From Catellatospora sp. KI3 (GTDB taxonomy: Bacteria > Actinomycetota > Actinomycetes > Mycobacteriales > Micromonosporaceae): a stretch of DNA of 64,000 nucleotides. Position numbers and translations under genes: made by a program. Below are positions 43,050 through 51,294 of this stretch, piece by piece; position 1 is the first letter of the stretch; each line of letters opens with the position of its first letter. Location of the stretch: contig NZ_JASAMB010000023.1 in assembly GCF_029948125.1 (NCBI RefSeq), positions 56,047 through 120,046 of the forward strand, read 5' to 3'. Under the pieces are notes generated by a model that saw only the letters and a list, made by a program, of their open reading frames with translations, made no database searches and was not told the DNA's origin.

Positions 43050-44369
43050 ATGTCCGGATTCTCACTGGTACGCCCCAGGAGCCGGCGACGCGTCGTGCTC
43101 GCCGCGCTCACCTCGGCGGCGACGCTGGTCGCGGTCGCCCTGGGCGCCTCCGCCTCGGCCGTGTCGGCGCAACACACCAGGCTGGTCGGGCAGGACCCGG
43201 TCAACTGGACGCCGCACGCCCTCGACGGCACGGCGTACAAGGTGCTCGCCATCGGCAACCGCGTCTACGTCGGCGGCACCTTCACGCGGGTGCGGCCGTA
43301 CAACTCGAACACCGCGACGGCCCAGCCGCGCCTGTTCGCGTTCAACGCCGCCACCGGCGCGCTCGACACCGCGTTCCGGCCGGTCGTCGACGGCGCGGTG
43401 CGGGCGCTGGTCGCGGCGCCGGACGGGCAGTCGCTCTACCTGGCCGGGGACTTCACCAACGTCAACGGCGTGCGCTCGCGCGGCGTCGAGCGGATCAACG
43501 CGGCCACCGGGGCGTCCTGGGCGGGCTTCACCGTGCCCGACATCGCGGGCGGCGTCGACGACATGAAGCTGTCGGGCAACCGCCTCGTCATCGGCGGCCG
43601 GTTCCAGACCGTCGGCGGGGCCACCCGGCGGGCCCTGGCCGCGCTGAACGCCACCACCGGCGCCCGGGACGACTTCCTCAACGTGAACGTCGACGTCGCC
43701 CGGGTCACCACCACCGGAGTCACCTCGGCGATCAAGGTGACCGGTCTGGACATCACGCCCGACGGCACCCGGCTGGTCGTCATCGGCAACTTCAGCCGGG
43801 TCGCGGGGCAGCTGCGCGAGCAGATCGCTGTGGTCAACCTCACCGGCACGGCCGCGACGCTGTCGCCGTGGGCCACCGTCCGCTACCGCGAGCAGTGCCT
43901 GGCCACGTTCCCCACGTACATGCGCGGGGTGGACATCTCCGCTGACGGCAGCTGGTTCGCCGTGGTGACCAGCGGCGGCGGGCGCACCGGTGCGCTGTGC
44001 GACACCGCGGCCCGGTGGGACTTCGGCACCGCGACCTCGGGCAAGCAGCCGACCTGGGTGAACTACACCGGCCGGGACACGCTGCTGTCGGTCTCGGTCG
44101 CCGGGGCGGCCGTGTACGTCGGCGGCCACCAGCGCTGGCTCGACAATCCGCAGGGGCACAACGACGCCGGGCCGGGCGCGGTGCCCGCCGAGGGCGTCGG
44201 CGCGATCAACCCGGTGACCGGCAAGGCGCTGGCGTGGAACCCGGGCAAGGACCGCGGCGTGGGCACGGAGGACATCTACGCCACGGCGGCCGGGCTGTGG
44301 ATAGCCAGTGACACCGATACAGTTCATGGCGAGTTCCATGGAAGGATAGCTTTCTTCCCATTGCCGTGA
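43050..44369 (+). CDS. Secreted beta-propeller protein, paralogue of the 40232 gene product
   Basis: 439-residue exported protein. The signal region SRRRVVLAALTSAATLVAVALG contains a twin-arginine-like RRR, so Tat export is possible; cleavage near SAVSA-QH. The mature part is a propeller with the same repeat signatures as its neighbour: VGGTFTRV, LAGDFTNV, IGGRFQTV, GLDITPDGTRLVVIGNF and VGGHQRWLDN. It lacks the malectin-like and C-terminal parts, so it matches only the first 430 residues of the larger paralogue. Function unknown; sugar or surface binding is inferred from the island. Confidence 0.75.
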   Translation: MSGFSLVRPRSRRRVVLAALTSAATLVAVALGASASAVSAQHTRLVGQDPVNWTPHALDGTAYKVLAIGNRVYVGGTFTRVRPYNSNTATAQPRLFAFNAATGALDTAFRPVVDGAVRALVAAPDGQSLYLAGDFTNVNGVRSRGVERINAATGASWAGFTVPDIAGGVDDMKLSGNRLVIGGRFQTVGGATRRALAALNATTGARDDFLNVNVDVARVTTTGVTSAIKVTGLDITPDGTRLVVIGNFSRVAGQLREQIAVVNLTGTAATLSPWATVRYREQCLATFPTYMRGVDISADGSWFAVVTSGGGRTGALCDTAARWDFGTATSGKQPTWVNYTGRDTLLSVSVAGAAVYVGGHQRWLDNPQGHNDAGPGAVPAEGVGAINPVTGKALAWNPGKDRGVGTEDIYATAAGLWIASDTDTVHGEFHGRIAFFPLP

Positions 44370-44432
44370 ACCTGGTCGGAGTCGCGATTCTGATCAACGA
44401 TCACGAATGTGATCGGCATGCGGCGGTGCACT

Positions 44433-44473
44433 GTGCGGCGCGCTGCGGGTGATCACCCGCGGTGGCGCCGCAC
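44433..44473. terminator. Nested hairpin between the propeller and GH26-like genes
   Basis: Outer arms GTGCGGCGC (44433-44441) and GCGCCGCAC (44465-44473) enclose the perfect 16-bp palindrome GCGGGTGATCACCCGC (44445-44460). Probable terminator of the 43050 gene, or a leader structure of the next gene (start 44539). Confidence 0.55.
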
Positions 44474-44538
44474 AAGGCTGCCGTGCACCATCCCTCGAAA
44501 GCGGTCGCGTGCCGCTGGAACTGCTCGGAGTCTCAACA

Positions 44539-46176
44539 GTGACCTATACAGACCGGACCCGACGTCGCATACCCCCGCCGCGAGACTTACGCCGGCCGCC
44601 GAGACGCCCGGCCGCGGGCCTGTTCCGCGGCCGGATGCTCGTGGCGGCAATCGCGGCCACCGTCGCCGGTGCGGCCCTCATCGGCACCGCGGTGGTGCTG
44701 GCCGGTGGGGACGAACCGCCCGCGACGACGACGCTGAAGATCAAAGTCAGTGAGGACACCTACGTCGTACGGGAGCAGCCCGACAGCGCCTTCGGCGCCG
44801 AGGACAAGCTGGTCGCCGTCTCCAAGCCCGACTACTACGCCGTGACCTACCTCAAGTTCGACGTGCCCATCCCGACCGGTTACCGCGTCGCCGCGATGTC
44901 GCTGCTGGTGCAGGCGCAGGAGAAGCCGCCGGGCCACGTCAAGGCCCGCTCGGTGCTGTCCAGCGACTGGACCCAGAAGGAGCTCGCCTACGCGCACCGG
45001 CCCGGCCTGGGCGACGTGCTGAACGACACCCCGACCGTGTCGGACTCGAACCTGATCACGTTCAACGTCGACAACGCGATCCAGCCGTTCACGCAGCCGG
45101 TCCCGACCTCCAGCCAGTACTCCTTCGCCGTCACCAACGCCAGCGACAGCAAGCCGCTCACCCTGTACGCCGGCGAGCACGGCGAGGGGCGGGCGGTGCT
45201 GGAGGTGACCTACATCGAGGCCAGTGCGACCGACCGGGAGATGCGCGAGGCGGTCCAGGGGCGGCAGAGCCCCGACCCGAGCCGCAAGCCCTCCGGCACG
45301 CCGTCGCCCGGGGCGTCCCCGTCCGGCACGCCGGAGCCGGGCGCCAGCCCGTCCACCGGGACCGGTCCGCCGCCCAACCTGCCGACCGGCTCCACGCTGT
45401 GCGGCGCCTCCTTCTACCAGGAGAACGGCGAGTCGTACACGCAGGCGCTGGCGCGCGAGGACGGCTACTTCGGCGGGATGGAGGCGGCGCGGGTGTTCTA
45501 CCCGGGCGCGCCGGCCAACTGGCCCGGCAGCGCGGGCAACGCCAAGCGGACCGTGATCGTGTCGTTCAAGTACAACCCGAAGGAGATCCTGAACGGCTCG
45601 CGCGACTCGTACCTGCGCGGCTGGTTCGCCGGCGCGCCCCGCGACCGCGACGTGTACTGGGTCTACTACCACGAGCCCGAGGACAACATCGAGTCCGGCG
45701 TCTTCACCGCGGCCGACTACCGGGCCGCCTGGCGGCGCCTGGCCGGGCTGGCCGACTCGGCGGGCAACCCGAAGCTGCACGCCACCCTGGTGCTGATGGA
45801 CTGGACCCTGATGTCGCAGTCGGGCCGCAAGTGGCGCGACTTCTACCCGGGCGCCGACGTCATCGACGTGCTCGGCTGGGACGTCTACAACTGGGACAAG
45901 AAGAAGTACACCAGCGCCGACGACCTGGTCGGACGGGTGCAGGCGATCTCCGAGGGCGAGAAGAAGCCCTGGGGCATCGCCGAGATGGGCAGCGCCCGGA
46001 TCTCCACCGACACGTCCGGCAGCGGGCGGGCGAGCTGGCTGACCGCGATGGCGAGCAAGGCGATCACGGGCAGGGCCCTGTGGATCACGTACTTCGACAT
46101 CAACTGGTCGACGGCCGACTTCCGCCTGCGGGACGCGGCCTCACAGCGAGCCTGGCGCGACTTCTGCGACCGGTGA
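44539..46176 (+). CDS. Membrane-anchored DNRLRE-module protein with GH26-like hydrolase domain
   Basis: 545-residue protein. The basic cytoplasmic N-terminus is followed by a membrane helix (about 33-55). Residues about 62-230 form a DNRLRE/CBM-like beta module (EDTYVVREQPDSAFGAEDKLVAV; YLKFDVP). A Ser/Pro/Gly linker (about 235-280) leads to a TIM-barrel-like domain (about 285-545). VYWVYYHEPEDN (Glu near 378) resembles the acid/base and WGIAEMGS the nucleophile of GH26 enzymes. GTG 44539 is chosen because GGAG lies 9 nt upstream. Likely acts on the island's own polysaccharide at the cell surface. Confidence 0.72.
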   Translation: MTYTDRTRRRIPPPRDLRRPPRRPAAGLFRGRMLVAAIAATVAGAALIGTAVVLAGGDEPPATTTLKIKVSEDTYVVREQPDSAFGAEDKLVAVSKPDYYAVTYLKFDVPIPTGYRVAAMSLLVQAQEKPPGHVKARSVLSSDWTQKELAYAHRPGLGDVLNDTPTVSDSNLITFNVDNAIQPFTQPVPTSSQYSFAVTNASDSKPLTLYAGEHGEGRAVLEVTYIEASATDREMREAVQGRQSPDPSRKPSGTPSPGASPSGTPEPGASPSTGTGPPPNLPTGSTLCGASFYQENGESYTQALAREDGYFGGMEAARVFYPGAPANWPGSAGNAKRTVIVSFKYNPKEILNGSRDSYLRGWFAGAPRDRDVYWVYYHEPEDNIESGVFTAADYRAAWRRLAGLADSAGNPKLHATLVLMDWTLMSQSGRKWRDFYPGADVIDVLGWDVYNWDKKKYTSADDLVGRVQAISEGEKKPWGIAEMGSARISTDTSGSGRASWLTAMASKAITGRALWITYFDINWSTADFRLRDAASQRAWRDFCDR

Positions 46177-46190
46177 GCTGAGGAAAGGGG

Positions 46191-46222
46191 GCGGGGCCGG
46201 AGGGATCACCCTCCGGCCCCGC
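46191..46222. terminator. Bidirectional terminator between convergent genes
   Basis: Perfect 14-bp arms GCGGGGCCGGAGGG and complement with loop ATCA, flanked by AAAG and CTTT. It lies between the stops of the GH26-like gene (plus) and the GT2 gene (minus). Confidence 0.8.
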
Positions 46223-46237
46223 TCTCTTTCGCCAGGT

Positions 46238-47149
46238 TCAGATGCCGCGGCCGCGCTTGTGCAGCTTGCGCAGCACCGAGTCGGCCGAGACGAGGCGGGT
46301 GGCCACGGCCAGCGCCAGGTACGAGCGCGCCTCGCGCGGGCTGTGCCGGATCGTCTTGCGTACCCACCGGATGGCGTCCTTGCGGTGCCCGCCCGCGGCC
46401 TGGGCGAAGGCGATCTGCCCGGTGATCCGGGCGTGCCCGCGCGGCGCGGTGTCGAACTCCGGGTACCGCTCCAGCAGCCACTGCAGCGCCTCGGCGATGG
46501 TGGCCCAGCGCGCGGTGAAGTACGACTGCTTGTGCCAGCGCACCCGCACGCCCACGCCAGGCGTGTTGGCGATCGGCGCCCGCCGCGCCGCGCGCAGCAG
46601 CAGCTCGTAGTCCTCGGCGTAGCTGCCCGGGATGTTCTCGTCGACCAGGCCGATCCCGTTCACCAGGGCGTCGCGGCGGAACAGGAAGCCCGACGGGTGC
46701 AGCTCGGTCAGCCGGTCGCGCAGCAGGTCCGGCAGCGTGATGCTGTCCTTGCCCAGGGTGCGCTCGACGTCGCGGCCGTCGTAGTCGATGACCACACCGG
46801 CGCAGCACAGCTCCGACTCCGGCCGGGCGTCCAGCAGCGCCACCTGCGCGGCCAGCTTGCCGGGCAGCCACTCGTCGTCGTCGTCGCAGAACGCGACGAA
46901 CTCGCCCGTGGCCGCATCGATGCCGGTGTTGCGGCCGCCGGCCAGGCCCTGGGTGCGCGTGTTGGTGATGACCCGGACCTGGCGGTGCGCGTCGTCGCGG
47001 CGCAGCGAGAGGTCGGGCTCGCTCTGGTCGAAGACCACGATCACCTCGACCTGGCCGGGGTACTCCTGCCCGAGGATGGCGTCGAGCGCCTTGGCCAGCA
47101 GTTCGGGCCGGTTGCGGGTGGGCACCACCACCGAGACCTTCGCGGTCAC
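46238..47149 (-). CDS. Family 2 glycosyltransferase
   Basis: 303-residue GT-A fold glycosyltransferase. VSVVVPTRNRPELLAKAL is the N-terminal nucleotide-sugar motif; FVAFCDDDDEWLPGKL carries the DxD-type metal-binding aspartates; GSYAEDYELLLRAAR contains the ED catalytic-base motif. No membrane helix, so it probably acts at the cytoplasmic face on a lipid-linked intermediate. The GTG at 47149 overlaps the stop of the upstream fused glycosyl/sulfotransferase gene (GTGA), so three minus-strand genes (49163 to 46238) form one coupled unit. Confidence 0.88.
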   Translation of the reverse strand: MTAKVSVVVPTRNRPELLAKALDAILGQEYPGQVEVIVVFDQSEPDLSLRRDDAHRQVRVITNTRTQGLAGGRNTGIDAATGEFVAFCDDDDEWLPGKLAAQVALLDARPESELCCAGVVIDYDGRDVERTLGKDSITLPDLLRDRLTELHPSGFLFRRDALVNGIGLVDENIPGSYAEDYELLLRAARRAPIANTPGVGVRVRWHKQSYFTARWATIAEALQWLLERYPEFDTAPRGHARITGQIAFAQAAGGHRKDAIRWVRKTIRHSPREARSYLALAVATRLVSADSVLRKLHKRGRGI

Positions 47150-48696
47150 TTCTTTCTCCAGTCCAGGTAGCCGTAGCGGGCGCGGAGCGGCCACGTGATC
47201 AGGCTGAGCACGCGGCGCTTGCGGGCGGCGAGCTTGGCCCGCCAGGCGGCGTCGAGCCGCAGCGTCAGGGCGCCCGTGGTGAAGCGCATCGGGTTGCCGG
47301 CGACGGTGTGCGTCGCGGCCAGCTGCGCCGTGGGCAGGCCCTCGGCGGTGGCGGCCGGGCGGTCCAGCATGTCCATCTTCCCGGTCGGCAGGTCGCTGAA
47401 GCCGCGGATGCGGCGCAGGCCGTCGGCGGGGGCGGCCACGAAGTCCTCGTACCGCATCCGCAGGACCGGCGTGCCGACCCAGTCGAGCAGGTGGAACAGC
47501 GCGTTGTGGACCAGCCAGTGCAGGCCCGAGCTGACCGTCGAGTACGTCGGCATGTACACCTCGGCGTCGACGATCTCCGGCCGCAGCACCTCGCGGCTCC
47601 ACGAGTACGCCACCGCGCGCCCGTCGCGCACCAGGTGCAGCACCCGGAAGTCGATGCCGCGGGCGTGCCGCAGCGCGAAGGCCAGCGAGGCGTGCTTGCT
47701 GGAGTCGACCACCACCGAGGACCCGGACACCTCGGCCACCGCCTGGTACAGCTTGCGGTGCAGCTCGCCGTAGGTGCGCAGGTCCCGCTTGCGGCGGTTG
47801 GCCCAGAACGGCAGCGCCAGCCGCGGCACGAACCGCATCCGGTCGACGCGGTGCTTGAGCGCCAGCACGTGCTCGACGTCCAGGGTGTCCCAGCCGCCGT
47901 AGGCGACCTTGCCGACCTGGCCCCAGAAGTCGCAGTCGCGGAACCGCACGCCGCAGCCGCAGCGCTCGTTGTCGCGCAGCGCCCGCTCCCAGGTGTGGGT
48001 CACCTCGCCGACCGCGCACACGTCGGGCGCCTGGCCCAGCAGCCGGTCGGTCAGCGTGGAGCCGCTGCGCCCCCAGCCGCCGATGAACAGCACCCGCACC
48101 TCTTCGTCGGCGTGCCGGCGCCTGGCCGAGGCCAGGGTGTCGATGAGGTCGCCCACGCGGCGCACCGCAGCGGCGGACTCGGCGCTCGCCTCGGCGGTGT
48201 CCAGCCGCAGCGCCTCCGGCTCGACCAGCGCGGCGTCGAGCACCGCGCGCAGCGACTCCTCGGTGCGGCACAGCCGCACCATGCCCGCCTCGCCCATGTG
48301 CGCGGCGAAGCGCTGCTGGTGGTCGTCGACGTGCTCGCCCAGGGTGGGGTCGCGGGGGACCACGACCGGGATGTGCCCGGCGCGGCGGGCCTCGGTGATG
48401 GTGGCCGGGCCGCCGTGGCAGACCACCATGGCCGCCTCGCGCAGCCGTACGCCGAGGGTGGCGTGGTCGAAGAAGGCGGACGAGCCGGGCAGGTCACGCG
48501 GAGCGGATGAACCGTACTGCATCACGCACGGCACCCCGTTCTCCTCGGCCCACCGCGCGGTCCAGTCCAGCAGGCGGTCGAACGGGTGCACGTCGGTGCC
48601 CACCACGACGAGCAGGGGCGCGCGTCCGGTCTGGGGGGATTCGGGGTTTCGCTGCGCGGGAACGACCAGTTCGCGCTGGGTCTCGGCGGCGGTCAC
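47146..48696 (-). CDS. Fused PssE/Alg13-like glycosyltransferase and sulfotransferase
   Basis: 516-residue two-domain protein. Residues about 27-165 resemble the Alg13/PssE (GT28 C-terminal) half of a split glycosyltransferase: LLVVVGTDVHPFDRLLDW, VVCHGGPATITEARRAGHIPVVVPR and GEHVDDHQ. Residues about 199-516 are a PAPS-dependent sulfotransferase: FIGGWGRSGSTLTDRLL (5'-phosphosulfate loop, 204-220) and VLHLVRDGRAVAYSW (3'-phosphate site, about 352-366). The GTG at 48696 overlaps the stop of the Alg14/PssD-like gene. Such a fusion is new to me; it suggests that sugar transfer and sulfation act on the same intermediate. Confidence 0.82.
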   Translation of the reverse strand: MTAAETQRELVVPAQRNPESPQTGRAPLLVVVGTDVHPFDRLLDWTARWAEENGVPCVMQYGSSAPRDLPGSSAFFDHATLGVRLREAAMVVCHGGPATITEARRAGHIPVVVPRDPTLGEHVDDHQQRFAAHMGEAGMVRLCRTEESLRAVLDAALVEPEALRLDTAEASAESAAAVRRVGDLIDTLASARRRHADEEVRVLFIGGWGRSGSTLTDRLLGQAPDVCAVGEVTHTWERALRDNERCGCGVRFRDCDFWGQVGKVAYGGWDTLDVEHVLALKHRVDRMRFVPRLALPFWANRRKRDLRTYGELHRKLYQAVAEVSGSSVVVDSSKHASLAFALRHARGIDFRVLHLVRDGRAVAYSWSREVLRPEIVDAEVYMPTYSTVSSGLHWLVHNALFHLLDWVGTPVLRMRYEDFVAAPADGLRRIRGFSDLPTGKMDMLDRPAATAEGLPTAQLAATHTVAGNPMRFTTGALTLRLDAAWRAKLAARKRRVLSLITWPLRARYGYLDWRKK

Positions 48697-49163
48697 AGCA
48701 GCGGCCCCACCAGCGTCGCTCCTTTGTAGAGGGACAGCTGCTGGCTGAACTGCACCAGCATGCGCGTGGTGAACGGGCGGCACAGCCGCGCGGTCAGCGT
48801 CCGGGTCTCCAGCCGGTCGTACACCTCGATGTACACGGTCGGGATCCGGCGCAGCTTGGCCAGCACGAAGAAGGGCAGCGCGACCCCGGCGCCGGTCGTG
48901 ACGACCGCGTCGGGCCGGGTGCGCCGCATCACGCCGAAGGCCAGGAAGAAGTTGCGCACCAGGTTCGGAATGTTGCGAGTCGTCGGATAGTGGGCGTAGA
49001 CGACATTCTCCTCGGCGAGCAGGCTGTGCGCGTCGGGGGTGGGGAAGGTGACCCAGGTGCGGGCTCGGTCGGTCCACCACGGCTGCAACGCGTACAGCTG
49101 CGCGAGGTGGCCACCGGACGACCCCACCAGCAGTACGTGGCGGGCGTGTTTATGTTCGGCCAT
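48693..49163 (-). CDS. PssD/Alg14-like glycosyltransferase subunit
   Basis: 156-residue protein matching the Alg14/PssD/CpsF family: HVLLVGSSGGHLAQLYALQPWW at the N-terminus, VVTTGAGVALPFFVLAKLRRIPTVYIEVYDR in the middle (in part), and MLVQFSQQLSLYKGATLVGPLL at the end. In this family the subunit anchors or activates the catalytic Alg13/PssE partner, which here is the N-terminal domain of the next gene, joined by a GTGA overlap. The ATG at 49163 has GAGGAAAC upstream. It adds a sugar in the early assembly of the repeat unit. Confidence 0.85.
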   Translation of the reverse strand: MAEHKHARHVLLVGSSGGHLAQLYALQPWWTDRARTWVTFPTPDAHSLLAEENVVYAHYPTTRNIPNLVRNFFLAFGVMRRTRPDAVVTTGAGVALPFFVLAKLRRIPTVYIEVYDRLETRTLTARLCRPFTTRMLVQFSQQLSLYKGATLVGPLL

Positions 49164-49563
49164 CCCAGTTTCCTCTCAGAGACGACCGCAGCTTAACGGC
49201 ACCATTTAACATTTCGCCTCGGTGTACTGTCGGTACACCGACATCGAACACCCTGTTGCCAGTACGTATTTCGGGCACACGGGCACGACCTGCGGTTTAA
49301 CCGGCGGGCGATCCGTTCGGATGAGGGCGGAATGGGCCGTGTTCCACGACACGGCGACGTCCAATAACTCCGGTCTGAACAGAAGTGGCCGTTTGGCTGA
49401 CCGGGTGATGCAAGCCGGTGACTAGCGTGAAACCCTGTCTACCTAGGATGACCGCCTGCGTGTGGCCACTCTCCGGTGAGGTCCAGGGGCGCAGCAGCCC
49501 AGGGCCGGACCAGCCGAGTGCCGACCGAGCCGAGTGTCAACAGGTTGTGAACAAGGGGAGCAC
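49164..49563. promoter_or_regulatory. Divergent control region of the exopolysaccharide island
   Basis: 400 bp between the minus-strand PssD-like gene and the plus-strand Wzz-like operon. It is relatively AT-rich near the left side (TTAACGGCACC; TTTAACATTT at 49206-49215). It contains the inverted repeat GGTGTAC-N5-GTACACC at 49221-49239, a strong operator candidate. TAGGAT at 49444-49449 is a possible -10 for the rightward operon, without a clear -35. Confidence 0.5.
49221..49239. promoter_or_regulatory. Inverted repeat GGTGTAC-N5-GTACACC
   Basis: Perfect 7-bp half-sites with 5-bp gap, about 60 bp upstream of the PssD-like ATG and about 325 bp upstream of the Wzz-like ATG. Candidate repressor or activator site for the island. 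Confidence 0.5.
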
Positions 49564-51294
49564 ATGGCAACGAATTCACCCTCGGTGCAGACGGCATCCA
49601 TCGGTGACTACGTCGGATGGCTGGTACGCCGCTGGTGGCTGGTCGCCTTCACCCTGTTCCTGGGCGGCGTGGGCGGCCTCGTGGTCGCCGCCGTGCAGGA
49701 GAAGGTCTACGTGTCGGAGACCAAGGTCCTGGTGATGCAGGTCGGCCTCGACACCACCGTGAAGGTGAACCTGGACACCGAGTCGCAGGTCGTCAGCTCC
49801 ACCACCGTCGCCGAGTCGGCGCAGCACCTGCTGAACAGCTCCACCCCGGTCAACGAGCTGATCGAGCGGGTCGCGGTGACCGTGCCGGCCAACACGTCGG
49901 TGCTGGCGATCGCCTTCGAGGCGCCGACCGCCGAGGAGGCCCAGGCGGGCTCGCAGGCCTTCGCGCAGGCGTACCTGGACCAGCGCGCCGCCGACGCGAA
50001 CAAGAACATCGAGGTGCAGATCGCCTCGCTCAAGGACGAGATCTCCGGGCTGACCAAGCAGCTCAACGACGTCGCGGGCCGCATCGCCGCGCTGGTCGGC
50101 AACTCGGTCGACAAGCAGCAGGCGATCCAGCAGCAGCAGATCCTGACGCAGCAGATCAACACGCTGAACAACCGGATGATCCCGCTGCTGGCCGCAGTGG
50201 TCAAACCGGGCAGCATCCTCTCTGCCGCCACGAAGCCTGACTCTCCGGCCAAACCGGACATGAAGCTGTACCTCATCAGCGGCATCGGCATCGGCCTGCT
50301 GCTCGGCCTGGCCGGCGCGCTGGTGGTCGACCGCCTCGACAGCCGGATCTACAACAGCCGCCAGCTGCCCTACCGCGTCGACGTGCCGATCCTGATGGAG
50401 CTGCAGCGCGGCCGGGACAAGACCGCCGTCGCCGACGCCGCCACCCACCTCGGCCGCGAGTTCAGCCTGCTGCGCAACACGCTGCGCGTCGCCGCGGGCA
50501 CCGCGCGCGGCGGCCGCCCGTCGCCGACCGACGCGCTGCTCATCTGCGGCGCCGCCCGCGGCGGTGCGGTCGAGTTCGTGGTGGCGAACCTGGCCGCCGC
50601 GTTCGCCCGCTCCGGGGAGCGGGTGGTCGTGGTCTCCACCGACCCCGAGTCCTTCCTGCCCGGCATGCTGGGCGTCAACGCCTCCGTCGGCCTCGGCGAC
50701 GTGATCGCCGGGACCGCAGACGTGGACCGGGCGCTCACCAAGGTGCCGACGATGCACAACGTGTCGCTGCTCACCCCGGGCCACCTCGACCCGCGCGTCG
50801 AGCTGCCCGTCGCGGTCGTCTCCCAGCTGCTCGTCGAGCTGCAGGAGCGGGCCGACCGGGTGCTGCTGGCCACCGCTCCGCCCAGCAGCGCGGTCGACGC
50901 GCAGGCGCTGAGCGAGATCGCGGCGGCGGTGCTGCTGGTCGTCGAGACCCGCGCCGCGCGCATGGACGACGTCGAGTCCTCGATCGAGCAGATCGCCCGG
51001 GTTCAGGGCGCGCTGGCGGGCCTGCTGGTCGTGCGCAACCCGCGCGCTGCCCGCAACACCCGCAAGTTCCGCGCGCCCAAGCCGGTGCCGGCCCAGCTGA
51101 CCGCGCCCCAGCCGGCCAAGCTGCCGCCGGTGCGCGACCACGACATGACGATGGTCATGGACCGGGTGCCCGCCGCCTCCGAGGAGTTCGAGCCGATCGC
51201 CTTCTGGCAGCCGGGCGCGGACGAGAACGAGACGCAGCCGGTGAGCGGCAAGAGCCACAGCGGCACGGGTCAGTCCTCGGCCGACGTGCGATGA
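49564..51294 (+). CDS. Wzz-like chain-length protein with degenerate BY-kinase-like domain
   Basis: 576-residue membrane protein. Membrane helices at about 24-44 and 234-256 bracket an extracytoplasmic coiled-coil region with Gln-rich helices (KQQAIQQQQILTQQINTL), the Wzz layout. The cytoplasmic part (about 260-500) resembles the ATPase of bacterial tyrosine kinases (LICGAARGGAVEFVVANLAAAFARSG; VVVVSTDPE). The Walker A position reads GAARGGAVEF without the essential Lys-Ser/Thr, and no tyrosine cluster is at the C-terminus, so it is probably not an active kinase. ATG 49564 with GGGGAG. First gene of a seven-gene coupled operon. Confidence 0.8.
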   Translation: MATNSPSVQTASIGDYVGWLVRRWWLVAFTLFLGGVGGLVVAAVQEKVYVSETKVLVMQVGLDTTVKVNLDTESQVVSSTTVAESAQHLLNSSTPVNELIERVAVTVPANTSVLAIAFEAPTAEEAQAGSQAFAQAYLDQRAADANKNIEVQIASLKDEISGLTKQLNDVAGRIAALVGNSVDKQQAIQQQQILTQQINTLNNRMIPLLAAVVKPGSILSAATKPDSPAKPDMKLYLISGIGIGLLLGLAGALVVDRLDSRIYNSRQLPYRVDVPILMELQRGRDKTAVADAATHLGREFSLLRNTLRVAAGTARGGRPSPTDALLICGAARGGAVEFVVANLAAAFARSGERVVVVSTDPESFLPGMLGVNASVGLGDVIAGTADVDRALTKVPTMHNVSLLTPGHLDPRVELPVAVVSQLLVELQERADRVLLATAPPSSAVDAQALSEIAAAVLLVVETRAARMDDVESSIEQIARVQGALAGLLVVRNPRAARNTRKFRAPKPVPAQLTAPQPAKLPPVRDHDMTMVMDRVPAASEEFEPIAFWQPGADENETQPVSGKSHSGTGQSSADVR

